Source: Nyssa sinensis (Eukaryota; Streptophyta; Magnoliopsida; Cornales; Nyssaceae). Taken from it: a stretch of DNA of 64,000 nt. Of this stretch, positions 34,283-44,535 are shown in pieces; position 1 is the first letter of the stretch, and each line of letters starts with the position of its first letter. The notes below the pieces were generated by a model, which saw only the letters and a program-made list of their open reading frames with translations, was not told where the DNA came from and did not search any database. The stretch covers positions 41,221,706-41,285,705 of the forward strand of contig CM018046.1 of assembly GCA_008638375.1 (NCBI GenBank), written 5' to 3'. The translations under genes and the position numbers were made by a program.

Positions 34283-34456
34283 TATTAGAATAAAGATAGA
34301 AAGAGAATGAAATAAAACTCGTATATTTCACTGTGTATTTTACATGTACCAGAGAGGCCTATATATAGGTATACAAGAGGGAATAATACTGGCATATTCT
34401 AGGGTATAGTTGGACAGTACAGGTATATATACAACATGTGACAATACACGGTAACA
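34283..34456 (-). repeat. 5' LTR of copia element
   Basis: On the minus strand it runs from TGTTACCGTGTATTGTC to TTATTCTAATA. It is followed on the plus strand by the ATGTT target duplication. Confidence 0.93.
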
Positions 34457-34481
34457 ATGTTAATTTGTTTATATTATATAT

Positions 34482-34519
<38 letters not shown>

Positions 34520-36179
34520 AGGGTATTGTTAAATTTACTTTTTTCATCCGTATCTTACATGGTATTTTCTTCTTTCATGTTTTTTCTTCTTTTATTTTTT
34601 CATCTTCATTCCTTCAATTTGTGAATAATTCAATTTATAAAGTTATATAGATTTGAAAAAAAATATAAACAAAAGTATTTCTTTTTAAAACTTCAATCAT
34701 TATAATATAATATATGAAAAATAGAATTTGACATGAGAATTTTTCAATTTCTCAGACCGCTCGCAGAAGGTATGATGGTTTAGGCCCTCTGATCTCAGGT
34801 TACTAAATTTGAACAAGCTAACGCGGTTCTAATTGATATTTTTGTTGCTCAGAAAAAAGTAGGGCTGGTTGTTTGCTGTTTGTTTTTCAATCCCAACCGA
34901 ACCAATCTTAGTTTTTCTTCAAAATATGCTTAACCCAACAGCTGATCATCTCAGTTTTCCTCCAACCACGCGCACTTCTGGCTCGTTTTAGGTGAGCGGT
35001 GCTAAAGAAAGCAAGAGTTACTTATATATGAGCGGTGTTATACATAATTAATGAGAAATTATTGAATCAATTTGACTCAATAATTTTAACAGTTAAATGA
35101 TAAGTAATATATATACACATGAAATTACTTATATTTGTATTTTGAAATAAGAAAATTCTTTAAAAAGCCGTTAGATACAACATCTTCTTTTATAAATATA
35201 TGGGGATTAAGTTATACACAGTTGAAAAAACATTTGAACACTCTAATTTATATTAAGTAACAAAATTACAACAATTGAATTTAGGTATGTATAAGACTTG
35301 TAGCTTATATAAAAGTTAAAGTCAATAGATATTATAAATAAAAAAAGATGGTACGGATTTTTTCAATTCTAAATATAAGATAGTGAAATATATTATAATA
35401 AATATATGTATAACCACTTATTTGTGTTTAATAGCAAGTAATATTCAAACTCGTCTTAGATTTCTTGTTTTAGATTGTTGTTAAGAAGATGAACAGTCAA
35501 GAAGTCCAGACGAAAACATGACAGAAAGATGAGTTTTTCATTTTCAAAAGGAAGTCTTGTGAGTCTTTATACAGGCTGATGTGTATGGCGGATGTGAATT
35601 CCATGTTAGCATCCGAGCGTTTGATTTTTAATTATTTATAGAGAACTTTCCAATTGTGCAGCACAACTCATATTTAAAATATAAAATACATATGATGTGG
35701 CTGAGCCACGTTGACATACCTCATCATTCCACTTATGAATTTGGCTTAACATGATACATATATATATATATGTATGCATATATATATATATATGTGCTAA
35801 TACGAATAGTTTATGAACAAGACTTGGAATCCAGCAACACATGCATTTAAACGCTAAATAATTTAATTTAAATTACATTTTTTAATAATTATTTAATTTA
35901 AATTATTTTATATTTTAAATTATATTTTTTTACAATTCATTTAAACAATACTAAAATTCAAAACCTGAATTAAAAGAATTAAAATATCTTTTACTCTGAG
36001 AAAAAAAAACATTATTTTTGTATTGTTTGCTTTGCGGTGGTTTAATTATAAAAATATAAGAACAAGCACTAAATGTCAAAGCATGAATTAAAAGAATTAG
36101 AATTTCTTTTACTTATGAAAAAAAAATTCTATTTTTTATTGTTTGTTTGGGGTAGTTTAATTATAAAAAATAAGAACAA
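34457..36179. other. AT-rich spacer between duplication arms (right side)
   Basis: There are AT and CA microsatellites at 34480-34518 and 35758-35795. I see no supported gene. Confidence 0.6.
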
Positions 36180-36323
36180 TGTCTAGAGTCTAGACTGTAC
36201 AACACCCTGGTCTGGGCAATTACTGGAGGGTACAGCACCCATATCTAAAGCCCATTCCACCAACATAAATTAAACCCTTGAAGCTGTTTCTCTTCGAGTG
36301 TTCACAAAAACCCAATATATGTA

Positions 36324-36663
36324 ATGGAGAAATCCTTCACTCTGATTCAAACGATTGCCACCGCCGGCGTCTTTTCTGCTGTTTCCTTCTGGTAATTCCT
36401 CTCTTTTTACTTTTCTCTCTCTCTCGTATTCAATTTCTTTCTACACTCCCCACCCAACCAAAGAATTGTGGTTTGATTATTAGCTGCTTTATTTCAATTT
36501 GGTATGTGGAAACCCTGGGTATTCGATTGAAATTTAAGAATTGCTTGCTCTTCCTAGGTACGGTTTTATGTTTGGAAGGGAATCTTCTCGCAAAGAGCTT
36601 GGCGATTTGATTGAAAATCTTCGCCGTGGCAATTCCAACTCTGGTTCTCCTCCACATTCCTAA
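36324..36663 (+). CDS. 57-aa putative single-pass membrane protein, two exons
   Basis: Exon 1 is 36324-36391 and exon 2 is 36558-36663, joined by a 166-bp intron (GTAATT...TTCCTAG). The intron splits the tryptophan codon of SFW-YGF. The protein has a hydrophobic N-terminal half (about residues 6-28: LIQTIATAGVFSAVSFWYGF) likely to form one membrane helix, then GRESSRKELGDLIENLRR, a short charged helix, and a Ser/Pro-rich end. I do not know a function; it resembles small uncharacterised plant membrane proteins. The call rests on the spliced frame, correct splice signals and a diverged second copy at 15209/27751 in which the same exon structure is still visible. The intact frame here against a broken one there suggests this copy is the working gene. 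A CT/TA microsatellite starts five bases after the stop. Confidence 0.85.
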
Positions 36664-36667
36664 ATGG

Positions 36668-36668
36668 G

Positions 36669-36738
<70 letters not shown>

Positions 36739-36755
36739 AATATATATATGTTTGT
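36668..36755. repeat. (TC)n and (TA)n microsatellite after the small gene
   Basis: About 26 TC units are followed by TA and TATG/TATC repeats. The left arm has a much shorter CTCTCTCT-TATATG version at the same place (15190-15200), so it expanded in this arm. Confidence 0.9.
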
Positions 36756-37085
36756 ATGTATGTATCTATGTGTGTATATGTCAATCGTATATGTATGTGC
36801 TTGAAGGAGTGCAAAAGCAAGCATGGTAGCATTGATGTTGTTTCTATATAACTCGCCTTTGTCTAGTTAGCATTTTGGAGGTCGTATAAACCTAACTTTT
36901 GGCATTATTTGCACAAAATGACTGCCCGTAGACTTGAATCTCTATTTTCATGGGCTACCCAAACTTCTAGTACTGCATAAGTAATGGGACTTAAATATAT
37001 TATGAATTATTCATCAAACACATTATTAACATTTATAGTTAATATGCTATAAATAAAAGTTTGATAATTCATCTGCTATATCTAA

Positions 37086-37313
37086 GAGCATCTCCCGTGG
37101 TGATTCAAATTTAAATTTGAGTCAAAATTCATAAAAATCTTCTTTAGTAGTTACTCAAACCTAGACTCAAATAGAGTTTTAATCAAATTCAAATCTAAGT
37201 CAGTGTAAAATTATTCATAAATTCAAATTGAAGTGACCATTGAAGAGCATGAGACTCAAATTTATCTTTTACTTAAATTTGGATTAAAATTTGAGTCACC
37301 ACTGAAGATGAGA
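37086..37313. mobile_element. MITE with long terminal inverted repeats
   Basis: The left end GCATCTCCCGTGGTGATTCA pairs with the right end TGAGTCACCACTGAAGATGA over about 35 bases with mismatches, and the interior is also partly self-complementary (ACTCAAATTT/AAATTTGAGT). It is about 228 bp with no coding capacity. The left duplication arm lacks it. Target duplication is unclear, so the superfamily is not assigned. Confidence 0.75.
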
Positions 37314-38147
37314 TTGCTATTACAATTAGTTTATACATGATAATATGAAGGTTCTAAGTGCAAGAGAAGAGCATAAGAATATGGCTTTGAGGTCAGGGAT
37401 AGGTACTTCAGAGAATGCTAATTCTCTTTGGCTCTCTCTCTTGGTATATCATTCTTGTGAAGTTAACGGTGAGAATTTGTTAGTGAGGGCCTGTTATGAG
37501 GTTGACTTAGGTTTGTAGCATGGAGGTGAGAACTAGGCTGCAACTTGGGCTTATTTGGTTTGGTTGAAGAGTTAGTCGAGCTCAACCTTGAAAGTTAAAC
37601 ACTTTGCTCATAGCCTAAGTGCCTGACTCATTGGCTTTTTGATGTGACAAGAAGTAAATCACCCCTTCATGTAATAGGATTGAGTTCAACTTGATTAAGC
37701 TGTAACCCAAGCAATAACATGAATGTGGGAAAGCAACACTAATAGATTTTATTAGAGTCCTAGGATATGTGTTTTAGGTTTTGTCGTGATTTTGCAACCT
37801 TGATTGTGTGGACTATGGAAATTGATGTTTGGTGGGCTTACAATGTAGCAGTGGTGTTGTGATTGGGATTGGTGTCTGTTGTGTTCTGTCTCTTTCTAAT
37901 AAGTAATCACTATGGAGGATATTAATCTCCATGTACTTTTGATCTTGTTGGTGGTTAGAATATTTCTTGTTGCCTCCCAACAAGCTATGGCTTAGCTGGT
38001 ACCACCTTCACCTCTCCATAGATTCAAGTTCCCTAAGGGACAAAGTATGTGTGTGTGATTTACCTATAAAAAAAAAAAAAAAGAATGTTTCTTGTCTTCT
38101 ATTGTTTTTCAGGACATAGTGCTTGGATTTCTTAGGATGATGTTTTT

Positions 38148-38480
38148 TGTTAAGCAACCAATTGCTACAAAAGTTTAAGCATTTAGAGAATAGGCCAACA
38201 ATATATATCAAACTTTCAATACTCTCCCTCACGTGTGACTCCGGATTCGCATATGGAGAGACAAAGAAACTATGGAAAAATGTAAAGTAGAAGAGAGTAC
38301 AACCACAAACAAATTCAAAGTAGAAAAGGGTGCAAATGCAAACGGGGATTAAATGTAAACGGAGATACTTGAACCCAAGATCTCCTGTAAGTAAGGCTTT
38401 GATACCATGTTAAGTAACCAAGTGTTCCAAAAGTTTAATTTTTTAGAGAATGGACCAAAATGTATATTAAGCTCTCAACA
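38148..38480 (-). mobile_element. TRIM (terminal-repeat retrotransposon in miniature), 333 bp
   Basis: Two similar 73-74 bp direct repeats (38148-38221, 38408-38480) flank 186 bp. On the minus strand the repeat runs from TGTTGAGAGC to TTAACA and is followed by TGGTATCAAAGCC, a near-perfect initiator tRNA-Met primer site. ACGTGAGGGAGAG before the other repeat fits a polypurine tract. There is no coding capacity. Target duplication is not convincing (TTTTT against CTTTC). Confidence 0.8.
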
Positions 38481-40606
38481 CTTTCCTCAAAGGAATCAAA
38501 TGAAAATTGATTCAAAACCTTTTAAACTATTCATATTTTGACCAAAATGAAGAATGAGATTTATAGGTACTGGATCCCCTCAAACCTCGAAACCAGGGAG
38601 ATCACTGGGTACTCCTACACTTGCTACATTTGGCTTTCATGACTAATACCTTCTTTACACCACAACTGCATTACCTTGCCCCCATTCAAGCTGCCTCTAG
38701 GCACATATGCCTTAACGCATTAATGCATGCCTGGGTTGGTATTAGGGCGCAGAGAACTCATTAAGCTCAATGCCTAGTCATGGTGTGACCTCATTTTTGT
38801 GCTATGGCCATAAGTGGCCATCAACTGCATCGTTCTCCTATCTGGGATCCTCGGTCTTCTGTGGCTTGCCAGCTGAAGTTGAATGCTAGTGGAGGTGTAG
38901 TCCTAACTCATTTGGCTGATTTGAGAGAGGTGGGAGGGCGGCTATGTGTCCTTCAGGAGATCTGTTCACTACAGATAGCTCTTAGCACCCAATCCACCTT
39001 GTCTACGTTTTCCTCTGCTGAGCTAGCAGGTGTTGGCTTCCCCATTAGCTTCTCTGTATGGCTATTTCTCTTCCAACTGTCTAATTTAACACAGCAGGTG
39101 TGCCAACTTTCCCTAGTTGTCCTTTGTACATATGCACGCTTACAATTTAGATACATGGTCTCAATTTCCAAGAAGGAAATGGGGTAACATTTGGATTCTT
39201 TGGCATCATTTGGGTTGGAATTCATACCCTTGAGTTCTTTACTGCTTTCTCCTTTCTTTTTCTCTCCTAAGATTGCCTCCATTTTCACCCAAGCCTGATC
39301 TCCCCGACCTCTGCCATTCCTAGGTGTAATACCTTTCCCGTAATAATGCTACCTCACACCTACAAGATTCACATTCCTTTATTTACTTTAGGTTAGCTGC
39401 CATTTTCATCTTTTTCTCATATTCAACCTATAAAATCAGTAGTTACTTTGATTTTGACCAATTTATTTGTTTTCTTTTGTGAGAAACTTCTTTTTGTTTT
39501 GATCTAATTGAAATCGAGAGCACCCTATATTCAAGTTCATTAACCTCATTCATATTTAATGATGGACGCCATTTTCTTTTTAAGAAGTATGCCTAATGAG
39601 AAACATCTTAAAGTTACTATGGTGGGAAACAATCTTTGTCTCCTCAAATTAGGGAGAACCTATGATATGATTATGGTCATGTTACATCAAACATTCAGAG
39701 AAAATTCGAGGAAGTAATTATTGGGTGGTTCTGATGGTAGACTAACTAAAATTGCATTCTCTTGTTCTATGTCTTGATGATGAATGATGTCTCTAGACTC
39801 TAGACAACCATGAAAATTTCCTAGAGGGGTGAACTTAGATTGATTGCAATCTTTTTTTAGAGTCAAACAATTCACAATTCAAATAATTACGAGCACAGTA
39901 GTCTAATACTCACAAGTGTAAATCATGCATTTAATTTTATGTTCAATTTAACATTGTTGTTCATGTATAAATCTTAAACAATACACAATATCAACAAGAA
40001 GTATTTAATTAAGCGTCAATGAATTGATAAAAATGGAAATTCAATTCAAGCATATATCAATTCATAACAAAAACATAAAGAGCATGAATACACAAGATTT
40101 ATAGCGGTTTAACAATCATGCCTACATCCGCTCTTGATTAATCACTAAATTCCCAATATCAACGGATTTTCATAATTGACCAAGCACCTTTCAGAATAAT
40201 GGTTTTATATCTAGGCTAATCTCCAACCTACCTAGTTGACAAATTAGGATTTATCTAGGTTTTCACCCGGCTTACCTAGAAGCAATGTAGGTTTTGTAGC
40301 ATATGCCTAACCTACAACCAATCTCAAGGTTCAATCACTAAGATTTCCTATGATAGTTTTGTCCCACTTGGTTTATTAGCAATTAACCTATGGATAAACA
40401 CCCCCTCAGGATTCTAATCTAAGTTTTTCAACTAGTGGAAGTGATTTTTGGTTCACCTAGAACCAAATACCAAGACTTCACTTCATTGGAAAGGGAAGGA
40501 ATGGCGAGTGAGGTGTGCGTCCATAAATGTACAAATAAGGAAGTGAAATTTTGCCTCAACATGTGCTATGAAGACAATTTACCTGACCCTCTTGAGCTTT
40601 CTCTTA

Positions 40607-40660
40607 AAGCACTTGTGTGTCTTAAAGCACTTGTGTGTCTTAAAGCACTTGTGTGTGTGA
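40607..40660 (+). repeat. Three-copy 18-bp tandem repeat
   Basis: CTTAAAGCACTTGTGTGT occurs three times head to tail. It lies in a plus-strand frame (40435-40680) that looks spurious. Confidence 0.85.
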
Positions 40661-43600
40661 TTTGGATCATTCTCTCTTAGAGAATTTGTGAACTCTAAGA
40701 ATTAGGGGGTGATTTTAATCAAGTATAGGTTTTCTCACACATTTTCTCATTTTTGCACCATTAGATTTCATGTTAGAAATAATTTTGTATTTCGTATATA
40801 TAGTCTTTATCTTCCAATAGCTAGGTAACAACTATATTTTTGAATTTGGTCCTATGAAGTACGGACATTCTATTTTGGTTCGCTTATCCGTGTCGAACAC
40901 TGACAATTTCGGACACTTGCTGGACATGTGAAAAAAGTGTCCAAATGTTTTTTTTTTTTTTTTTGAATTTCGGACATTATGAACATGTTTTAGACACGTT
41001 TGGGACACTTTTTTTTTCTTCTTTTTCTTTGAAGTTTTCCTTTTTTTCTCCTCTTCTCCTTAGTTCTTTTTTGGTTATATATATACACTCACATATACAA
41101 ATATATATATATATGTTTTATGAAATAGTTAGTAAATTTGTTTTGGAACTTGAATCATGGATATTAATGATTAAATGAAAATTTTGTTAAATTTTTATTT
41201 AATAACTTTGTTATTTTAATATCTTAATAATATTTTTGTGATTTGTATGTTTTTATATCAATTTTAATTGGAATTATCTTAGATTTTTATTATATGGTCA
41301 TATAAAGAATATATAAATTTAATGTGTCTTTGACGTGTTCGTGTCTTACTTTTTTTAGAAATGACGTATCTGCGTGTTATGTCATATCCGTGTCCCGTAT
41401 CCGTATCCGTGTTTCTTAGATTTGGACATAGATTGGTCGATCAACTTGCACATTGTTTGACCAATTTTGTGTGCTTCTTTTAGCCGCTGAACTATTTTGG
41501 CCTACCAATCCTCCATATTGGTTGACCAATGTATCCTCGGGTTCACCACTGGACTAAAATGGTTGACCGAACTATGCCTTGGTCAACCAAGACTTGCCTA
41601 ATTGACTGTAAAGGCCTAAGTCGATCTCTTGGTCCTTCTTCTTGGCTCCTAAGGCCTTTCATGTTGCTTGAGCACTCTTCATATTGGTGAAGCTTGTCTT
41701 GTGACTTCACTCATGCCTTGATTGCCTTGAAGCTTGATTGCACAAGGTCTTCAATGTTTTCCCTTAGCCAGAGCTAACATACACTTGTCATGATATTTTC
41801 CAACCTTAGCTAACCTAGCATTTATGATCCAACCACTTACAAAGCTTGGTGTGCTTGCTAGGATATATTGGCATGTGTAAGCAATTCAATTCCCATTCTT
41901 TTTGTTATTCTTTTTCCATTTTTTTCATGCATATCATTTTTTATAGATAAGCAATAGAAGATTTTAGATTGATTTATTCATGCAGAAACATTGTTATTAT
42001 TCACCAAAACTAGGCCGTAATTCTTGATACTTGTTTGAAGTTCAACCTTTGGCCTTTAATCTGGATTGTGGCAAATGTAGGTGCTTGGGTCAAGGATGCA
42101 GCAAACATGGGTTGTGAGAAATGGACTCTCATTGCTGGAGGTACATGGACCTTCGTTGAACGTTCTCTTTAAGCCATCATTGGCAATGTATGTTTGATGT
42201 CTTGTTACGTTATCCTGGACTAAGTAACACATTTTATTGTGGATGACAACGTGAAACCTTGGCATGTTGACTCAATTATACAGAATCCCAAGTGATGTGT
42301 TCTGTTGAGAAGAAATGTTATTCATTACTCATTTAATCAATTTAACATTATATTACAAGATGATACAAATGTTATGACATGATTGCTGAATACAATAATA
42401 GAGGATCGGGTATATTGTTTTTCCAATTTTTTAGATATATTTTCCAATATTTGAGACTACTTGCTTAAAGGCTTTGTCCTTGTCACAATTCATGTGTTGG
42501 AAGTTGGAACAGATTGGACCATGTGGACACTGTTTTGGTGCTTTGTGTTGGTAATGTCTTAGGATTGGCTGAAATTTAGATTATGATTTCCGTTGGAACA
42601 GTTACATAATTGTGTTTCTACATAGCCATTGGAGACCCAAGTTCGGAATGTAATTTAGAGATGTCACTATTGTCAAAAATTTAATGAAAACTGAAATTCC
42701 AAAATGGTCTCTATTTGAAAAGAAATGAAGAACAATAAACAACTAAGACAATATACTTATTTAAATTCCTACGTAACACATTATCAATTAATTCAATTTC
42801 CAAGGGTTGTCCAAGTACCCCTCTGAAATAGTAAGCGTAATCTTTTCTCCAACTCATGATGAGGTGATAAGAGGTACAGTTTTAGTTTTTATTTTCTTGT
42901 TTTGAACAATGACTGTAGCTTGTAGTGATCAATAAAAGACTAAGCTTATATCTTCTCCGTCAAGGGGCAGGTGGTAGTGATCTTTGCTTTTTTACTTCTC
43001 TTCGTTTCGAACATGACATGCCTCGTTGCAGGTGGTAGTGATTTCAACAGGTCGCTAAAGCTTGCAGAAGGGGCTTTGAAAGTGTATATAATGGTAAATG
43101 CCCATATCTTTCTGTTCTGTTACTCATTAGTGTTATCAACCATGAACAGGATGTGTGTTCAGAAAGCAAAGCTGGTCATCAAATAACAAATTTTTCCTCA
43201 TCTGAGGTTGAAATTATTTGGTGCGCTTGTCACAAGCACGTAATGGCCACTATAATGGTTGCCTTACAGTAGGACCCACGTAGCTCCCATCAAATGCTAA
43301 AATCACAATAGCCGTTACATGCATGTGATAAACTCATTTGAACGGTTTAAGCTAAACACCTGTAGAGGTTCTAGGTTCCAAAGGTGGTCAAAGGAGGGAC
43401 AAGCTTTCAGAGACGTTATTCGCAACGAGCCGACAATAACAATATCAAATTTCTAGCTTATTAGCCTCCTAAACATGGTGTGTTGTGGCTCGGAAAGCAG
43501 GACATTGCAACATTATATGAAAAAATGGATGCAACTGCATTTACAATGCCATATTCAAACAGAAGGCACCTCCTTTGGACACAAATGAGCTCCTTCTTCA

Positions 43601-44535
43601 GCATCATCCAAGAAAAATATAGACTCAGAGGCTGTGATCTGAAGTAGAATCCAATATAGGATTAAAATTCTCTGTCTATAAATTGAATGATAGTAATTTT
43701 GCCCGTGAAACAGCTAACAACTCCTTTCAACCAAACAACGTACAAAGGTCAAGTTAGAAACCTAATTTTCAGTCAATTATTTTTCTTCAAATCATTCCTG
43801 GCAGAATGAATGCCGCACTAAAACCATCTTTGGGATCAAAAGCACAAACAAAGGGACATATAGCATTCAACTTCCTCATTTTCAACCAATTCAGAAAGAA
43901 TGGCAAATTATATCAACACGAGAGATGTTTTTTCTCAATTTCTCAACCTCCCATCCAGTGGAAATGGCAAAGAAAGAAGATGAACTCAGGCATTCCTGTT
44001 ATCAAAGGGTATTCTTGATTTGGGTGCTTATTAATGAGAGTGTCTGTTTTCAGAAAATAGGTGCATGTCCAAATTATCAATCGGAAACAATTGCTCCCAT
44101 TAAAAAAAAAAAAAACACACACACACACAAGAGAGTTCACCTTGCCATTCACTTCATTGGAAATAAGTTTCCAACTCTAAGATTTACAATCATGGTACCA
44201 CAAAGCCTCCCCTTTTGGGGTATAGAGATTTCAACCATTCAATGCATCAGTTCATTATGTTATACCTTTCTTGTGCCCTCTTCCATTTATAAAGATTAAG
44301 CCTCGTCCAAAAAAAAAAGGGAAGAAGAAGAAGGATACTTATATGTTATATCACCCATATAAATCAGGTCCAAGAAAGAGGTTCGGAATGAATGGATTTG
44401 AGACGCAAGCCATAAGCGTCGAGAGAAATAAAATGCCCATCCATTGGTCTTTGATATCAAGCATTCATACCTGTCAAAAATCAAAAGAAAATTTTGTCAG
44501 CTAAAAAAGTCCAGCTTCTTTGATCCTCTTTTAGG
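40661..44535. other. Intergenic region with decayed repeats
   Basis: At 40860-41430 there are GGACAC/CCGTGTC-rich words typical of old repeats. At 41420-41600 GGTTGACC/GGTCAACC words recur on both strands. A 55-codon plus-strand frame around 42020-42172 (VANVGAWVKDAANMGCEKW) and a possible exon after an AG at 43033 (GGSDFNRSLKLAEGALK) look protein-like but match nothing I recognise; they may be relics. The part next to 44535 is probably the kinase 3' UTR. Confidence 0.4.

Larger units (their letters stand above)
29208..34456 (-). mobile_element. Ty1/copia retrotransposon, 5249 bp, defective
   Basis: Two 174-bp LTRs (29208-29381 and 34283-34456) differ at 9 positions by eye (about 5%). They are flanked by an exact ATGTT duplication (29203-29207, 34457-34461). 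The primer site complementary to initiator tRNA-Met and a polypurine tract are intact. Gag-protease, integrase, RT and RNase H are in copia order on the minus strand, broken by several stops and frameshifts. The short LTR and overall size fit an Ale/Retrofit-like element (tentative). Confidence 0.95.
36180..40590 (+). repeat. Right arm of inverted segmental duplication
   Basis: This is the counterpart of 12656-15318 plus 27526-27950 read in reverse. It carries the intact small gene. Segments absent from the left arm are 37086-37313 (MITE), about 37840-39190 (including a TRIM) and about 39577-40400. Its outer end is unknown because the left arm is broken at 12655 by an LTR insertion. Confidence 0.9.

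Noticed and set aside
38804..39187. 127-codon plus-strand frame in the right arm
   Set aside because: It is not present in the left arm, lacks motifs, and an overlapping opposite frame is as long.
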